From: Alphaproteobacteria bacterium
Lineage (GTDB): Bacteria > Pseudomonadota > Alphaproteobacteria > Puniceispirillales > Puniceispirillaceae
Direction: 5' to 3'
Assembly (NCBI GenBank): GCA_011524805.1
Contig: WTJO01000038.1
Location: forward strand, 1-37,074
Length of the DNA stretch: 37,074 nt
Shown here: positions 17,819 to 26,996 of the stretch, piece after piece
Position numbering within the stretch: the stretch's first letter is position 1
Layout of the letters: every line of letters begins with the position of its first letter
Notes under the pieces: generated by a model
What the model saw: only the letters and a program-made list of their open reading frames with translations
Told to the model about the DNA's origin: nothing
The model's database searches: none
Made by a program: the position numbers and the translations under genes

Positions 17819-19882
17819 TTAACGTGTTATTTCCACCTGACCAAAATCTGCAATACAGTCAAATTTTGATTGCACTTCTGACAGTAAACTAAGGCGATTT
17901 GTTCTAATGTCAGCCCTGTCATCATTTACAATTACATCGTCAAAAAAGCTGTCAATGGCCGGCTGTAATGCCGATAGCGATTCTAGCTGGCTGGCCAGTA
18001 ATTGCGCATCGCCATCCTGATAGCCGGCAATTGCCTCAATTGCTGCAAACAGGTTTTTTTCAGCCTCAGCTTCAAAATATTCAGGCCTTACTGCGTCTAT
18101 GCTGTCTGTGCCAGTAGATGCCAGAATTGAGCTGATACGCCGATAGCCTGCCAGCAAGGCCATGCCTGCGTCTGTGTTAAGATAGTTTTGCAAGGCAGAG
18201 GCAAGCCGCATCTGCCAGCGCATATCGGCCAGCCTGTCCCTGTTGCCGGCCAGCACCGCATCTGCAACATCATGTGATATCTGTTTATCTCGCAGGCTGA
18301 TTTTCAGCCTGTCCTGCATGAAGGGCGCCAGATCCCCATCCAGCCTGTCAAACCCGTACAGGTTCGCAGCCTCGGCACATATAACCTGAAGGTCGATATC
18401 AAGATCAGCTTCATCTATCATCCTCAGGATCCCAAGCGCGGCGCGGCGAAGCGCATAGGGGTCACGCGAGCCTGTGGGCTTTGCTCCGATGCCGAAAAAC
18501 CCGACCAGCGTATCTATCTTATCTGCAAGCGCGACTGCTAGTCCGGCAGGCGTCTGCGGGATATCATCAGCCGGACCTTGCGGGCGATAATGGGTTGATA
18601 TGGCATCAGAAATGGCGCTATCTTCTGCGTGATAGGCAGCATAATATCCGCCCATAATGCCTTGTAATTCGGGAAATTCGCCTACCATGCCTGTTACCAG
18701 GTCAGCTTTGGCAAGCAACGCTGCACGGCTGGCAATATCGGCGTCTGCCTTACAGGCCGGGGCTAGCGCCTTTGCCAGTTTTGCAATTCTGTCTGCCTTC
18801 CGCCTGACTGAACCAAGCCCTTCATAAAAGGTGACATTGACCAGATTTTCCAGATAGCTATCTAGCGGTTCTGATTTATCCTGTTCCCAGAAAAAGGCTG
18901 CATCAGACAGGCGTGCCCGTAACACCCGCTCATTGCCTGTTCTGATTAAATCGGCAGTATTATCTTCTTTTCTGCGATTTGCCACTGTCACGAAAAATGG
19001 CGCCGCACCATCCCCGTCAGCATCGCGCAGGGCAAAGAATTTCTGATGCACTTTCATTGAGGTGATCAGCACTTCAGAAGGCAGACTCATAAACTTGTCA
19101 TCAATGCGCCCGCAAATTGCCTGTGGCCATTCAACCAGCCCGCAAATCTCGTCAAGCAGGCCGGCATCAGATACCAGCGAAAGTCCCTGTTCTGCGGCAC
19201 ATTCATCAAGCTGGCGCTGTATCTCGTCTTTACGCGTCTGATGACATACAATTACCGACTGCGCGTTCATATCTGCAAGATAGCTGTCAAAATCTGTTAT
19301 TTTCACAGGCGTGTCTGCATAAAAAGGGTGGCCTTCAACCGCCGTGACATAAGGTAATGACTGGCTGTCTGATAATGCCAGCTCACCTGCTACCGGCATG
19401 CCGTCAATCGAGGCCGCAACGCTTTTCAATGGCCGCACCCAGCTAATGCTGGTATCTGCCCATCTCTGGCTTTTTGGCCATGGGAATTTTTCAATTACAT
19501 TCTGGATAAGGCCGGCTACACACGCCTCAAGCACGGCTCCGCTGACAGTGCTGACAGCAAAATAAAATTCGCCCTTATCAGTGGTGCGCACCTCAAGCGC
19601 ATCACGTGACAGACCTGCTGACTGGCAGAAGCCGTCTATCGCCTGTTCGGGGGCTGAGCTACGCGGCCCTCTTTTTTCTTCTACCCTGTCTTCAAGCCTG
19701 TCTGCCAGCCCGCCTATTTCAATCGCCATATGGCGCGGGCTGATAGCTGATCTTGTGGATTCCGGCGTGAAACCAAACTCTGTCAGGCCAGATACCAGCC
19801 CGCTTTCAAGCGCTGTAATAGCTGCCTGTTGCATACGGGCAGGGATTTCTTCACATGAAATTTCAACAAATAATACCGCCAT
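17819..19882 (-). CDS. glyS: Glycine--tRNA ligase beta subunit
   Basis: 'LFVEISCEEIPARMQ', 'EKRGPRSSAP', 'FPWPKSQRWADTSISWVRPL', 'ADKIDTLVGFFGIGAKPTGSRDPYALRRAALGILRMI'. Confidence 0.97.
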   Translation of the reverse strand: MAVLFVEISCEEIPARMQQAAITALESGLVSGLTEFGFTPESTRSAISPRHMAIEIGGLADRLEDRVEEKRGPRSSAPEQAIDGFCQSAGLSRDALEVRTTDKGEFYFAVSTVSGAVLEACVAGLIQNVIEKFPWPKSQRWADTSISWVRPLKSVAASIDGMPVAGELALSDSQSLPYVTAVEGHPFYADTPVKITDFDSYLADMNAQSVIVCHQTRKDEIQRQLDECAAEQGLSLVSDAGLLDEICGLVEWPQAICGRIDDKFMSLPSEVLITSMKVHQKFFALRDADGDGAAPFFVTVANRRKEDNTADLIRTGNERVLRARLSDAAFFWEQDKSEPLDSYLENLVNVTFYEGLGSVRRKADRIAKLAKALAPACKADADIASRAALLAKADLVTGMVGEFPELQGIMGGYYAAYHAEDSAISDAISTHYRPQGPADDIPQTPAGLAVALADKIDTLVGFFGIGAKPTGSRDPYALRRAALGILRMIDEADLDIDLQVICAEAANLYGFDRLDGDLAPFMQDRLKISLRDKQISHDVADAVLAGNRDRLADMRWQMRLASALQNYLNTDAGMALLAGYRRISSILASTGTDSIDAVRPEYFEAEAEKNLFAAIEAIAGYQDGDAQLLASQLESLSALQPAIDSFFDDVIVNDDRADIRTNRLSLLSEVQSKFDCIADFGQVEITR

Positions 19883-20772
19883 CAGCCCGCCGCCTCCTGT
19901 GAGGCCGCATCAGGGGCAACCCATGCCTCGCAACAGCCTTTTGCCAATGTGCGCACACGGCCGATATAGCTCTGGCGTTCGGTAACAGAAATGACCCCTC
20001 TGGCATCAAGCAGATTAAACAGATGGCTTGCCTTCATACATTGGTCATAGGCAGGCAGCGCCCTACCAGATGTCAGCAATATCTGGCATTCCTTTTCTGC
20101 ATCTTCAAAATGGCGGAACAGCATATCTGTTGAGGCAATCTCAAAATTCCAGCCTGAAAATTCAACCTCGGCACGCTGGAAAATATCGCCATAGCTTTTG
20201 CCGCCCTTATCGGCAGGCACGCCATCCCAGTCAAGCTCATACACATTATCAATGCCCTGAATAAACATCGCCATCCGTTCAAGCCCGTAGGTCAGCTCTA
20301 GCGGCACAGGGTTACATTCAATCCCGCCTACCTGCTGAAAATAGGTAAATTGCGAAATTTCCATACCGTCACACCAGACCTCCCAGCCAAGCCCCCACGC
20401 CCCAAGCGTTGGTGATTCCCAGTCATCTTCGACAAACCGAATATCATGTGCCTTTACATCCAGCCCGATAGCCTCTAACGAGCCAAGATATAATGCCTGA
20501 CTATCGGCAGGGGATGGCTTCATGATGGTCTGGAACTGGTAATAATGCTGTAACCTGTTCGGATTTTCGCCATAACGTCCATCTGTTGGCCGCCGTGATG
20601 GCTGGACATAGGCAGCATTCCAGATTCTGTCAGGGCCAAGCGCACGCAAAGTGGTTGCCGGATGAAAGGTGCCTGCGCCAACCTCCATATCATAGGGCTG
20701 GAGTATCACACAGCCCTTATCTGCCCAGTAGCGTTGCAGGTTTAGAATAATTGACTGAAAATCTGTTTTCAT
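19882..20772 (-). CDS. glyQ: Glycine--tRNA ligase alpha subunit
   Basis: '[77 protein letters not shown]'. Confidence 0.98.
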   Translation of the reverse strand: MKTDFQSIILNLQRYWADKGCVILQPYDMEVGAGTFHPATTLRALGPDRIWNAAYVQPSRRPTDGRYGENPNRLQHYYQFQTIMKPSPADSQALYLGSLEAIGLDVKAHDIRFVEDDWESPTLGAWGLGWEVWCDGMEISQFTYFQQVGGIECNPVPLELTYGLERMAMFIQGIDNVYELDWDGVPADKGGKSYGDIFQRAEVEFSGWNFEIASTDMLFRHFEDAEKECQILLTSGRALPAYDQCMKASHLFNLLDARGVISVTERQSYIGRVRTLAKGCCEAWVAPDAASQEAAG

Positions 20773-20872
20773 GAAAGGCTAGCCGCGTTAGGAGCAGAGC
20801 GAACCCGGCTCATGAGGATAAAGATACATCCCGCCCCCAAACAAGAATATCGTAACGGGCAGATTTTGCGGC

Positions 20873-20902
20873 ATAATAACAAAAACACCCACCGATAATC
20901 AA
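20873..20902 (-). promoter_or_regulatory. Candidate promoter for glyQS
   Basis: Minus strand TTGATT (20902-20897), 18 nt, TATTAT (20878-20873), about 100 bp upstream of the glyQ start. Confidence 0.35.
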
Positions 20903-20937
20903 TGGTTATTCGTATCAACCCTGAACTGCCCGCCTGT

Positions 20938-21153
20938 TTAATTCTTACGGACTGGACAGTCTGGCTTCTCGCATCCCTCAGCAGATACAAAGGCATTGCA
21001 CTGGCTACATTCAATCGTATCTACCGGCCTGTCTGGCGCGCCCGTATCCTGTCTGTCTGTGCTGGCGGCACGGCGACGTTCAATCAGCCTGAATAATGTC
21101 CAGACAAGAACGATAATGCCGCCAATTAATATTAATTTTGGAAATGAAATCAT
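20938..21153 (-). CDS. Small membrane-anchored protein with C-terminal Cys motif (PP0621-like)
   Basis: 'MISFPKLILIGGIIVLVWTLFRLIERRRAAS...VDTIECSQCNAFVSAEGCEKPDCPVRKN': one TM plus C-x2-C...C-x4-C. Confidence 0.7.
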   Translation of the reverse strand: MISFPKLILIGGIIVLVWTLFRLIERRRAASTDRQDTGAPDRPVDTIECSQCNAFVSAEGCEKPDCPVRKN

Positions 21154-21155
21154 GT

Positions 21156-22010
21156 TTACAGCCCATAGCGTTGCCACAAGGACAACTCGATCGCCTTTGC
21201 CGCCGCATCATCAACCGCACTGTCATAAGAAAGCAGCCTGCCCATCCGTGCAGACAGCCCAAACGGCATAAAGCCTTTTTTCTGGGCGATAGTCACAATC
21301 TGCAGCTTTTCACCAAAGCGCGCCTCAAGCACCTCACGCATCAGCCCGACCCCGTCAATCAGCCCAAGCTGATGGGCTGTCTCGCCAGTCCAGAATTTAC
21401 CGCTGAAAATTTCATCTTCATCACCTGCCAGCCGGCTGCCTCTGCGGCTTTTGACATGATCGATAAAACGCTGGTGAATCTGGTTCTGAAGCTGTTTTAG
21501 ATAGGCGATATCATCCGGATTTTCAGCGCGGAACGGATCAAGCATGGATTTTGACTTGCCAGACGTGTAGACCCGCCGCTCAACCCCAAGCTTCTCAAGC
21601 AGTTCAGGAAAGCCAAAGCCGGCAGAGATTACCCCGATAGAGCCCACAACAGACACAGAAGAGGCATAAATTTCATCTGCGGCAGCAGCTATCCAGTATC
21701 CGCCGGAAGCAGCCACATCTTCACAGAATGCCAGCACAGGCACATCATGTTTCAGGGCAAGCTGGCGGATATAGCTGCCAATTAGCTCTGACTGGACAGG
21801 CGAGCCACCGGGCGAGTTAATAATCAGCACAACCGCCTTGATGCCGGACATGGAAAATGCCTTTTTCAGACTATCTTCGGTTGCCTGCAGGCTAAGCCGC
21901 CCACGTGCAGGGCTGGCAGAGGCTGCAATAATGCCTGACAGCCTGACCACGCTCACCACAGGCGCGCCTTTTCGCCAGAAAAGTAATTTGGACAATAGCC
22001 TGCGCATCAT
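21156..22010 (-). CDS. S49 family peptidase (SppA/SohB-like)
   Basis: 'VVLIINSPGGSPVQSELIGSYIRQLA', 'PVLAFCEDVAASGGYWIAAAADEIYASSVSVVGSIGVI', 'YTSGKSKSMLDPF'. Confidence 0.92.
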   Translation of the reverse strand: MMRRLLSKLLFWRKGAPVVSVVRLSGIIAASASPARGRLSLQATEDSLKKAFSMSGIKAVVLIINSPGGSPVQSELIGSYIRQLALKHDVPVLAFCEDVAASGGYWIAAAADEIYASSVSVVGSIGVISAGFGFPELLEKLGVERRVYTSGKSKSMLDPFRAENPDDIAYLKQLQNQIHQRFIDHVKSRRGSRLAGDEDEIFSGKFWTGETAHQLGLIDGVGLMREVLEARFGEKLQIVTIAQKKGFMPFGLSARMGRLLSYDSAVDDAAAKAIELSLWQRYGL

Positions 22011-22132
22011 CGCCTCTACATCAACAGTGTTTTCATTACTCTTCCATCACTGCCAGATTATAGGTTCTTTATCAAGTAATCGCACTGCCCAAATGGCCTT
22101 ATCAGACTAAAAATACAGCTTAAGGGTATATA

Positions 22133-22945
22133 TCAGCGCGTCAGATGGCGTGTTGCCGGATGGGTAAGCATCAACGGAGCGCCTGTCATAATCTTGCGAG
22201 CCTCTTCTGTCTGCCCGCCACCAGCATGATGCAATACCAGCCCTGACAATAACGCCATAGCGCCTTTGACCTGTTTTCTGGCCGTGATAATGACACGGGT
22301 GGCCGGACTGCCATGGGTCGAGTATAGCGGGAAGACCAGTGCTTCTCCTGCCCCGTAAATTCGCAACGCCGCCAGCATTTCATCTGTTCTGTCTGCGCGG
22401 ATGATCATGCTCAGCCTGCCTTTGGGTTTTAACGCCCATAATGCAGATGAGACCCAGCCATCCAGCGTGCTGCCATCGCCATAATGGGCAAGCGTGCGCC
22501 GCCGCGAGGTTGCGGGCTTGTCATGGGGATGATGAAAGGGCGGGTTTGAAAATACCTGATCAAAACTGGCTTTGAGGATTACCGGCATGTTCTGCACATC
22601 GCCTGAGATTACCCTGCCATTTTCAGCATGGCCATTTTGCGCCAGATTATCTTCTGCCAGCTTTGCGCACAGGCTGTCTTTTTCAATCAGGGTTATCTGA
22701 CTATCTTGATAGCGATGCAGTACCGACAGGCTGACCGCCCCGACACCTGCGCCCATATCAAGGCATCTGCCAGCCGAATTACCAGATGAGTTGCCGGCGC
22801 GCAGGTTACTAGCCGAAATTGCCGCGCCAAGCATCACCGCATCAGTACCCACCCGATAGCCATCTAGCGGCTGGTGGATGGCAATCTGGCCGTCCAGAAA
22901 GCTGTCATCGGTAATTGCCGGCGGGTCTGTGCTGTCAGTCATCAT
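22133..22945 (-). CDS. TrmN6-like tRNA1(Val) adenine-N6 methyltransferase
   Basis: 'CLDMGAGVGAVSLSVLHR' SAM motif; 'FDQVFSNPPFHHPHDKPATSRRRTLAHYGDGSTLDGWVSSALWALKPKGRLSMIIRAD' with the NPPF catalytic motif. Confidence 0.88.
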   Translation of the reverse strand: MMTDSTDPPAITDDSFLDGQIAIHQPLDGYRVGTDAVMLGAAISASNLRAGNSSGNSAGRCLDMGAGVGAVSLSVLHRYQDSQITLIEKDSLCAKLAEDNLAQNGHAENGRVISGDVQNMPVILKASFDQVFSNPPFHHPHDKPATSRRRTLAHYGDGSTLDGWVSSALWALKPKGRLSMIIRADRTDEMLAALRIYGAGEALVFPLYSTHGSPATRVIITARKQVKGAMALLSGLVLHHAGGGQTEEARKIMTGAPLMLTHPATRHLTR

Positions 22946-23150
22946 AAAATTCCGAGCTGTCTTTGAGCAGATTGACAGCCGCCACATAATAGCCGTCCGG
23001 TACCATCAGCCGCCGCGGAAACGCGCCTATCCCTGCCTCAAGCGCCGAGATATGCGCATCAAACACGGTATGGGGAATATCCGCACCGGACAGAATCGAC
23101 TGTAGATAGGTCAGCCGCACGGGGTTTGTTGTCTTGACAATGCACTGCAT
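22935..23150 (-). CDS. DUF2007-like putative signal-transducing protein
   Basis: 'MQCIVKTTNPVRLTYLQSILSGADIPHTVFDAHISALEAGIGAFPRRLMVPDGYYVAAVNLL', compact DUF2007 profile; overlaps the downstream methyltransferase start. Confidence 0.75.
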   Translation of the reverse strand: MQCIVKTTNPVRLTYLQSILSGADIPHTVFDAHISALEAGIGAFPRRLMVPDGYYVAAVNLLKDSSEFYDD

Positions 23151-23294
23151 AATGGCAAACAGTATGCCGCAAAGCACACAGATAGGAAATCACAATTTAT
23201 ACAGACCCCGAAACTGGCATTTTTTAGGCTTGATAAGCATAGCTATTCGGCTTAAGTGAATGACAGGAACACGCTTTTTTTTGAGACAGAGATA

Positions 23295-24305
23295 ATGTCC
23301 GAGACACAGATTGCCAGTCTTGACAGGCTAACACAGGCACTTGCAGATGAAATGCCGGAGGTAAACCAGATTATTCTGGCACGGATGGAGTCCGAAGTGC
23401 CGTTAATACCCCAGCTTGCAGGCCATCTGATAGCCGCAGGCGGGAAGCGGCTTCGCCCGCTTATTACGCTGGCAGGCGCCCAGCTGGCAATGGCACAGAA
23501 TAATATCACGGTGATGCCACAGGCGGCACGCTATCTGGCGGCGGCGGTGGAATTTATCCATAATGCCACCTTGCTACATGATGATGTGATAGATAAGTCT
23601 GATCAGCGGCGGGGCAGACAGACAGCCAATGCATTGTGGGGCAATGAGGCATCTGTGCTGGTAGGGGATTTTCTGTTTGCGCGTGCATTTGAGCTGATGG
23701 TCGAAACAGACGATATTCAGGTGCTTCAATTGCTGGCATCTGCGTCTGCGCGCATCACTGAGGGCGAGGTCAAACAGATGACTGTACAAAATGCGCCAGA
23801 CAGTTCAATCGACGATTATATGTCTGTAATTACCGGCAAGACAGCGATATTATTTGCCGCCGCCGCCCATGCTGGCGGGCGAACCGCACAGGCAGATACA
23901 CCGCTTCGCGATGCATTGCATGCCTATGGGCTGGCATTGGGGCGGGCATTCCAGATTTGTGATGATGCGCTTGATTACGTAAGCGATGCGCAGAAAATGG
24001 GGAAGAATGCAGGAGATGATTTTTATGAAGGCAAAATCACCCTGCCCGTGATTTTTGCCTATCAGGGGGGAGATGCAGACGAGCGCGCCTTTTTTGACCG
24101 CACGCTAGCTCAAAGCGATATTCAGGAAGGCGATCTTCATCACGCAATAGAGATTATCAACCGCCATCAGGGCATTGAACGCGCCCTTGATATGGCAGAT
24201 GAATTTGTAGAACAGGCAATTGCCGCGCTGGATATCGCGCCCGATGGCGAGATGAAACAGGCGCTGATTGAGGCAGCACGGTTTTCAGCCCGCCGCCCCA
24301 GCTAG
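23295..24305 (+). CDS. Polyprenyl (octa/decaprenyl) diphosphate synthase
   Basis: 'GGKRLRPLITLAGAQL', first Asp-rich motif 'LLHDDVIDKSDQRRGRQTANALWGNEASVLVGDFLFARAFELM', second motif 'GRAFQICDDALDYVSDAQKMGKNAGDDFYEGKITLPVIFAY'. Confidence 0.95.
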   Translation: MSETQIASLDRLTQALADEMPEVNQIILARMESEVPLIPQLAGHLIAAGGKRLRPLITLAGAQLAMAQNNITVMPQAARYLAAAVEFIHNATLLHDDVIDKSDQRRGRQTANALWGNEASVLVGDFLFARAFELMVETDDIQVLQLLASASARITEGEVKQMTVQNAPDSSIDDYMSVITGKTAILFAAAAHAGGRTAQADTPLRDALHAYGLALGRAFQICDDALDYVSDAQKMGKNAGDDFYEGKITLPVIFAYQGGDADERAFFDRTLAQSDIQEGDLHHAIEIINRHQGIERALDMADEFVEQAIAALDIAPDGEMKQALIEAARFSARRPS

Positions 24306-24333
24306 ATGTGAGGTTACGCATTCACAGAACATC

Positions 24334-24563
24334 TCAGGCCGTTGTGCCTTTCAGCTTGTCAAAACTTCTGATGCCCGCCATGCCGAGCAGTGCAAGCAAT
24401 AGCTCAAATAGAATATCCTGAGGCAATTCTGGCACCGCCATTTCAATACCGGCGGCAGAGAATAGGCCTGTAAGCAGAGGCTGGCCGACAAACATCCAGC
24501 CTATACCCGCAGAATTGGCCGCCAGCCTGCAACAAATAAAAAACGATGCGCCGCCTCAATCTG
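24334..24563 (-). pseudogene. Degenerate phage/GTA-type 3TM holin remnant, frame disrupted
   Basis: Minus frame A (about 24560-24501): 'QIEAAHRFLFVAGWRPILRV*'. Minus frame B (to stop 24334-24336): 'SAGIGWMFVGQPLLTGLFSAAGIEMAVPELPQDILFELLLALLGMAGIRSFDKLKGTTA*'. Together they resemble the FVAGWRP...GWxFxxxPLL...LLGMLGLxGxRTxxKxKG layout of 3TM holins, split by a frameshift near 24511-24516. Confidence 0.6.
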
Positions 24564-25148
24564 GTTGATGCCTATCTGCATCAATATATCTATCGAGGCA
24601 CGCCGAAAACCCTGCCGGAAAATCTGCGCTACCACCTAGCTACGCTTCTGGGCATTCATGAATCCGAATTACGCGAAACAGCACAGGATATTGCTATCCC
24701 TGATGCAGTATTTCTGCCGTGGCTGGATATTGATATCAGCGCCGGCCATGGCAGTATATCTGATGATCTGGCAGAAGCTGGGGATAGCTGGGTGTTTGAC
24801 AGGCAATTTTTGCAGCAAATAAGCCATGCAGATATATCTGCATTACGGATGCTGTCTGTGAAGGGGGATTCCATGTCGCCTGTACTGGAAGATGGCGATA
24901 TGATTTTGATAGATCTGAACGACACACAGCCCAGCCCGCCCGGAATTTTCGTGCTGTTTGACGGCGTCGGGCTGATGACAAAATCAGTTGAGCTTATCCC
25001 GCATTCTACCGCAGGTCAGGTCAGGATTGCGCCTGCAAACCCGCATTATTCTGCCTATCAGCGCTCATATGATGATATCCGGATTGTCGGGCGTGTTATC
25101 TGGTTTAGCCGGCGGCTGGTACGTTCGGGCGCATCACGGCATTTCTAG
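24546..25148 (+). CDS. S24 peptidase-fold repressor-like protein (LexA/CI C-terminal type), N-terminal HTH apparently incomplete
   Basis: 'VKGDSMSPVLEDGDMILIDLN' and 'GVGLMTKSVELIP' match S24 Ser/Lys motifs; 'DAYLHQYIYRGTPKTLPENLRYHLATLLGIHESEL' resembles the distal half of an XRE-type HTH. In-frame stop at 24537-24539. Confidence 0.82.
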   Translation: MRRLNLVDAYLHQYIYRGTPKTLPENLRYHLATLLGIHESELRETAQDIAIPDAVFLPWLDIDISAGHGSISDDLAEAGDSWVFDRQFLQQISHADISALRMLSVKGDSMSPVLEDGDMILIDLNDTQPSPPGIFVLFDGVGLMTKSVELIPHSTAGQVRIAPANPHYSAYQRSYDDIRIVGRVIWFSRRLVRSGASRHF

Positions 25149-25166
25149 GCTTAGCCAGAATATCGT

Positions 25167-25199
25167 GCTGTACATAGGCGGATTTGGCTATGTACCAGC
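25167..25199. promoter_or_regulatory. Dyad / stem-loop between the S24 gene and the methyltransferase gene
   Basis: GTACATAG (25170-25177), 10 nt, CTATGTAC (25188-25195); extends to GCTG-TACATAG / CTATGTA-(C)-CAGC with one bulge. Confidence 0.4.
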
Positions 25200-25272
25200 A
25201 CCATTGAGCAGACAGGAACAGCGCGTAATTACAGGCTGTTACACTGGCTCGAAGCTGTGCTATATCTAACCT

Positions 25273-26646
25273 ATGTCTGGTTCATCCTATCGCCGAAAAT
25301 CTGGAAATCGTGGCCGCAGAGCAGAGCAAAAACTGCCGCGCAACAGCCCGCCTATAACGGTGCATATCGACAGGATAGGCGGTGGTGGTGACGGCATTGG
25401 CGAGGCTGAGATAACGCTGAATTATCAGCCGGAAATGCGCCGTGTTTTCGTTCCGAACACGCTAGCTGGCGAGCAGGTGACAGTTCAGCCAGTCCATATT
25501 ACCTCACAAGGCATCAAAGCAGAGCTTGTTGAGCTTATTACCGCCTCACCAATGCGCACCACTCCTGCCTGCGAGATAGCCTTTAGCTGTGGCGGCTGTC
25601 AGTTACAGCATCTTTCTGAGGATAGTTACCGTGACTGGAAAACAGACCAGCTAGTCTCGCTATGCCGAAAATCAGGTCTAGCACCAAACAGGGTGGAGCC
25701 TGCCTTTTTTGCACCAGAAGCAGATAGACGGCGCGCCCGTTTTGCCTTCCAGAATACCGCCTCAGGTCTTGTGCTTGGCTTTTTTGCGCGTCAGTCACAT
25801 CATATTCTTGGCCTTGATAGCTGCGTGATATTACGGCCTGATCTGAAGGCCATATTGCCAGCATTGCAGACATGGCTGGAAAATGGCCTGCCAGCCGGAA
25901 GCAGAGGCAGCATACAGGTCAATATGGCAGATGAAGGTGCAGATATTCTGCTGGTAACAGAGGCAGGATTTAGCACAGATACGCTATCATCTCTTAGCGC
26001 AACAGCCCATCAGACAAAGGCAACGCGGATTTCAACTGCCACATCTGACCAGCCTGTGCCTGTACCTATCTTTGTTGCTGCCGCCCCGCATCTGTCAGAT
26101 ATTGGGCTGCCAACAGCGATTCCTGCTGGCTGTTTTCTGCAATCTAGCCAGAGCGCCGAAGCCGAAATGCAACAGCATATCCGTGATGCGCTAGCAGGAT
26201 ATAACAGGATTGTGGATTTATTTTGCGGGGTGGGCACATTTTCAGCCCCGCTATTATCTGCATCCAGACAAATATTCGCAGCAGATAATGACGAGATGGC
26301 TGTTGCTGCCTATCGTCAGGCCGCACATAATAAGGGGCTGGCACAATCGCTTAGCGTTGGCACTCGCAATCTGTCTGAGGCACCGATACGCGCAGATGAG
26401 CTGGCAGGATATCAGGCAGCGATTATTGACCCGCCACGTTCAGGTGCTGCTGCACAAATGCCGCATATCAACGCCTCGGCGCTGGAACTGGTTGTGATGG
26501 TATCTTGTAACCCGCATAGCCTGTTTAAGGATATTCAGCATCTATGTGATGGCGGGTTTGAATTTGACAGTCTGAAACTGATTGACCAGTTTGTCTGGTC
26601 AACCCATTGTGAAGCGATTGCCATTTTGCGCCGCCCACACAGATAG
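25273..26646 (+). CDS. TrmA/RumA-type class I SAM-dependent RNA m5U methyltransferase (RlmD-like)
   Basis: TRAM-like N-terminus, Cys cluster 'CEIAFSCGGCQLQH', 'DLFCGVGTFSAPLL', 'AIIDPPRSGA', 'VVMVSCNPHSLFKDI'. Confidence 0.9.
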   Translation: MSGSSYRRKSGNRGRRAEQKLPRNSPPITVHIDRIGGGGDGIGEAEITLNYQPEMRRVFVPNTLAGEQVTVQPVHITSQGIKAELVELITASPMRTTPACEIAFSCGGCQLQHLSEDSYRDWKTDQLVSLCRKSGLAPNRVEPAFFAPEADRRRARFAFQNTASGLVLGFFARQSHHILGLDSCVILRPDLKAILPALQTWLENGLPAGSRGSIQVNMADEGADILLVTEAGFSTDTLSSLSATAHQTKATRISTATSDQPVPVPIFVAAAPHLSDIGLPTAIPAGCFLQSSQSAEAEMQQHIRDALAGYNRIVDLFCGVGTFSAPLLSASRQIFAADNDEMAVAAYRQAAHNKGLAQSLSVGTRNLSEAPIRADELAGYQAAIIDPPRSGAAAQMPHINASALELVVMVSCNPHSLFKDIQHLCDGGFEFDSLKLIDQFVWSTHCEAIAILRRPHR

Positions 26647-26663
26647 CAGCGAGATATCCTGAT

Positions 26664-26918
26664 ATGAAGAAATATTCTGTTTCTCTTCACGGCCATCCTA
26701 CTTCAATCTCGCTGGAACCAGTATTCTGGGATGTGTTGGGTCAGATTGCCCGTCATAACAGGCAGTCTGTGGCCAGCCTGATACGCCAGATAGATGATAG
26801 CCGCATCAGTAATGCTGGTGCCGGCCTGTCCAGTGCTATCAGACTATTTGTGCTGAGGACAGTGATAGCGGCATCACAGGACGGAAATGGCTATTTTGTG
26901 ATAAAGGATGACGAATAG
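26664..26918 (+). CDS. Ribbon-helix-helix domain protein (RHH_4-like)
   Basis: 'YSVSLHGHPTSISLEPVFWDVLGQIARHNRQSVASLIRQIDDSRISNAGAGLSSAIRLFVLRTV'. Confidence 0.82.
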   Translation: MKKYSVSLHGHPTSISLEPVFWDVLGQIARHNRQSVASLIRQIDDSRISNAGAGLSSAIRLFVLRTVIAASQDGNGYFVIKDDE

Positions 26919-26996
26919 ACAGAAATCTGTCTTTCTACGGCTTTGTATTTTATAAGCTGATGCAGGCACAGGAAATACAGACAGGCGAGGCAGAAC

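Noticed and set aside
20769-21014. 81-aa minus-strand ORF overlapping the small Cys protein and ending at the glyQ start
   Set aside because: Translation has no recognisable family, overlaps a better ORF, and the region contains a likely glyQ promoter.
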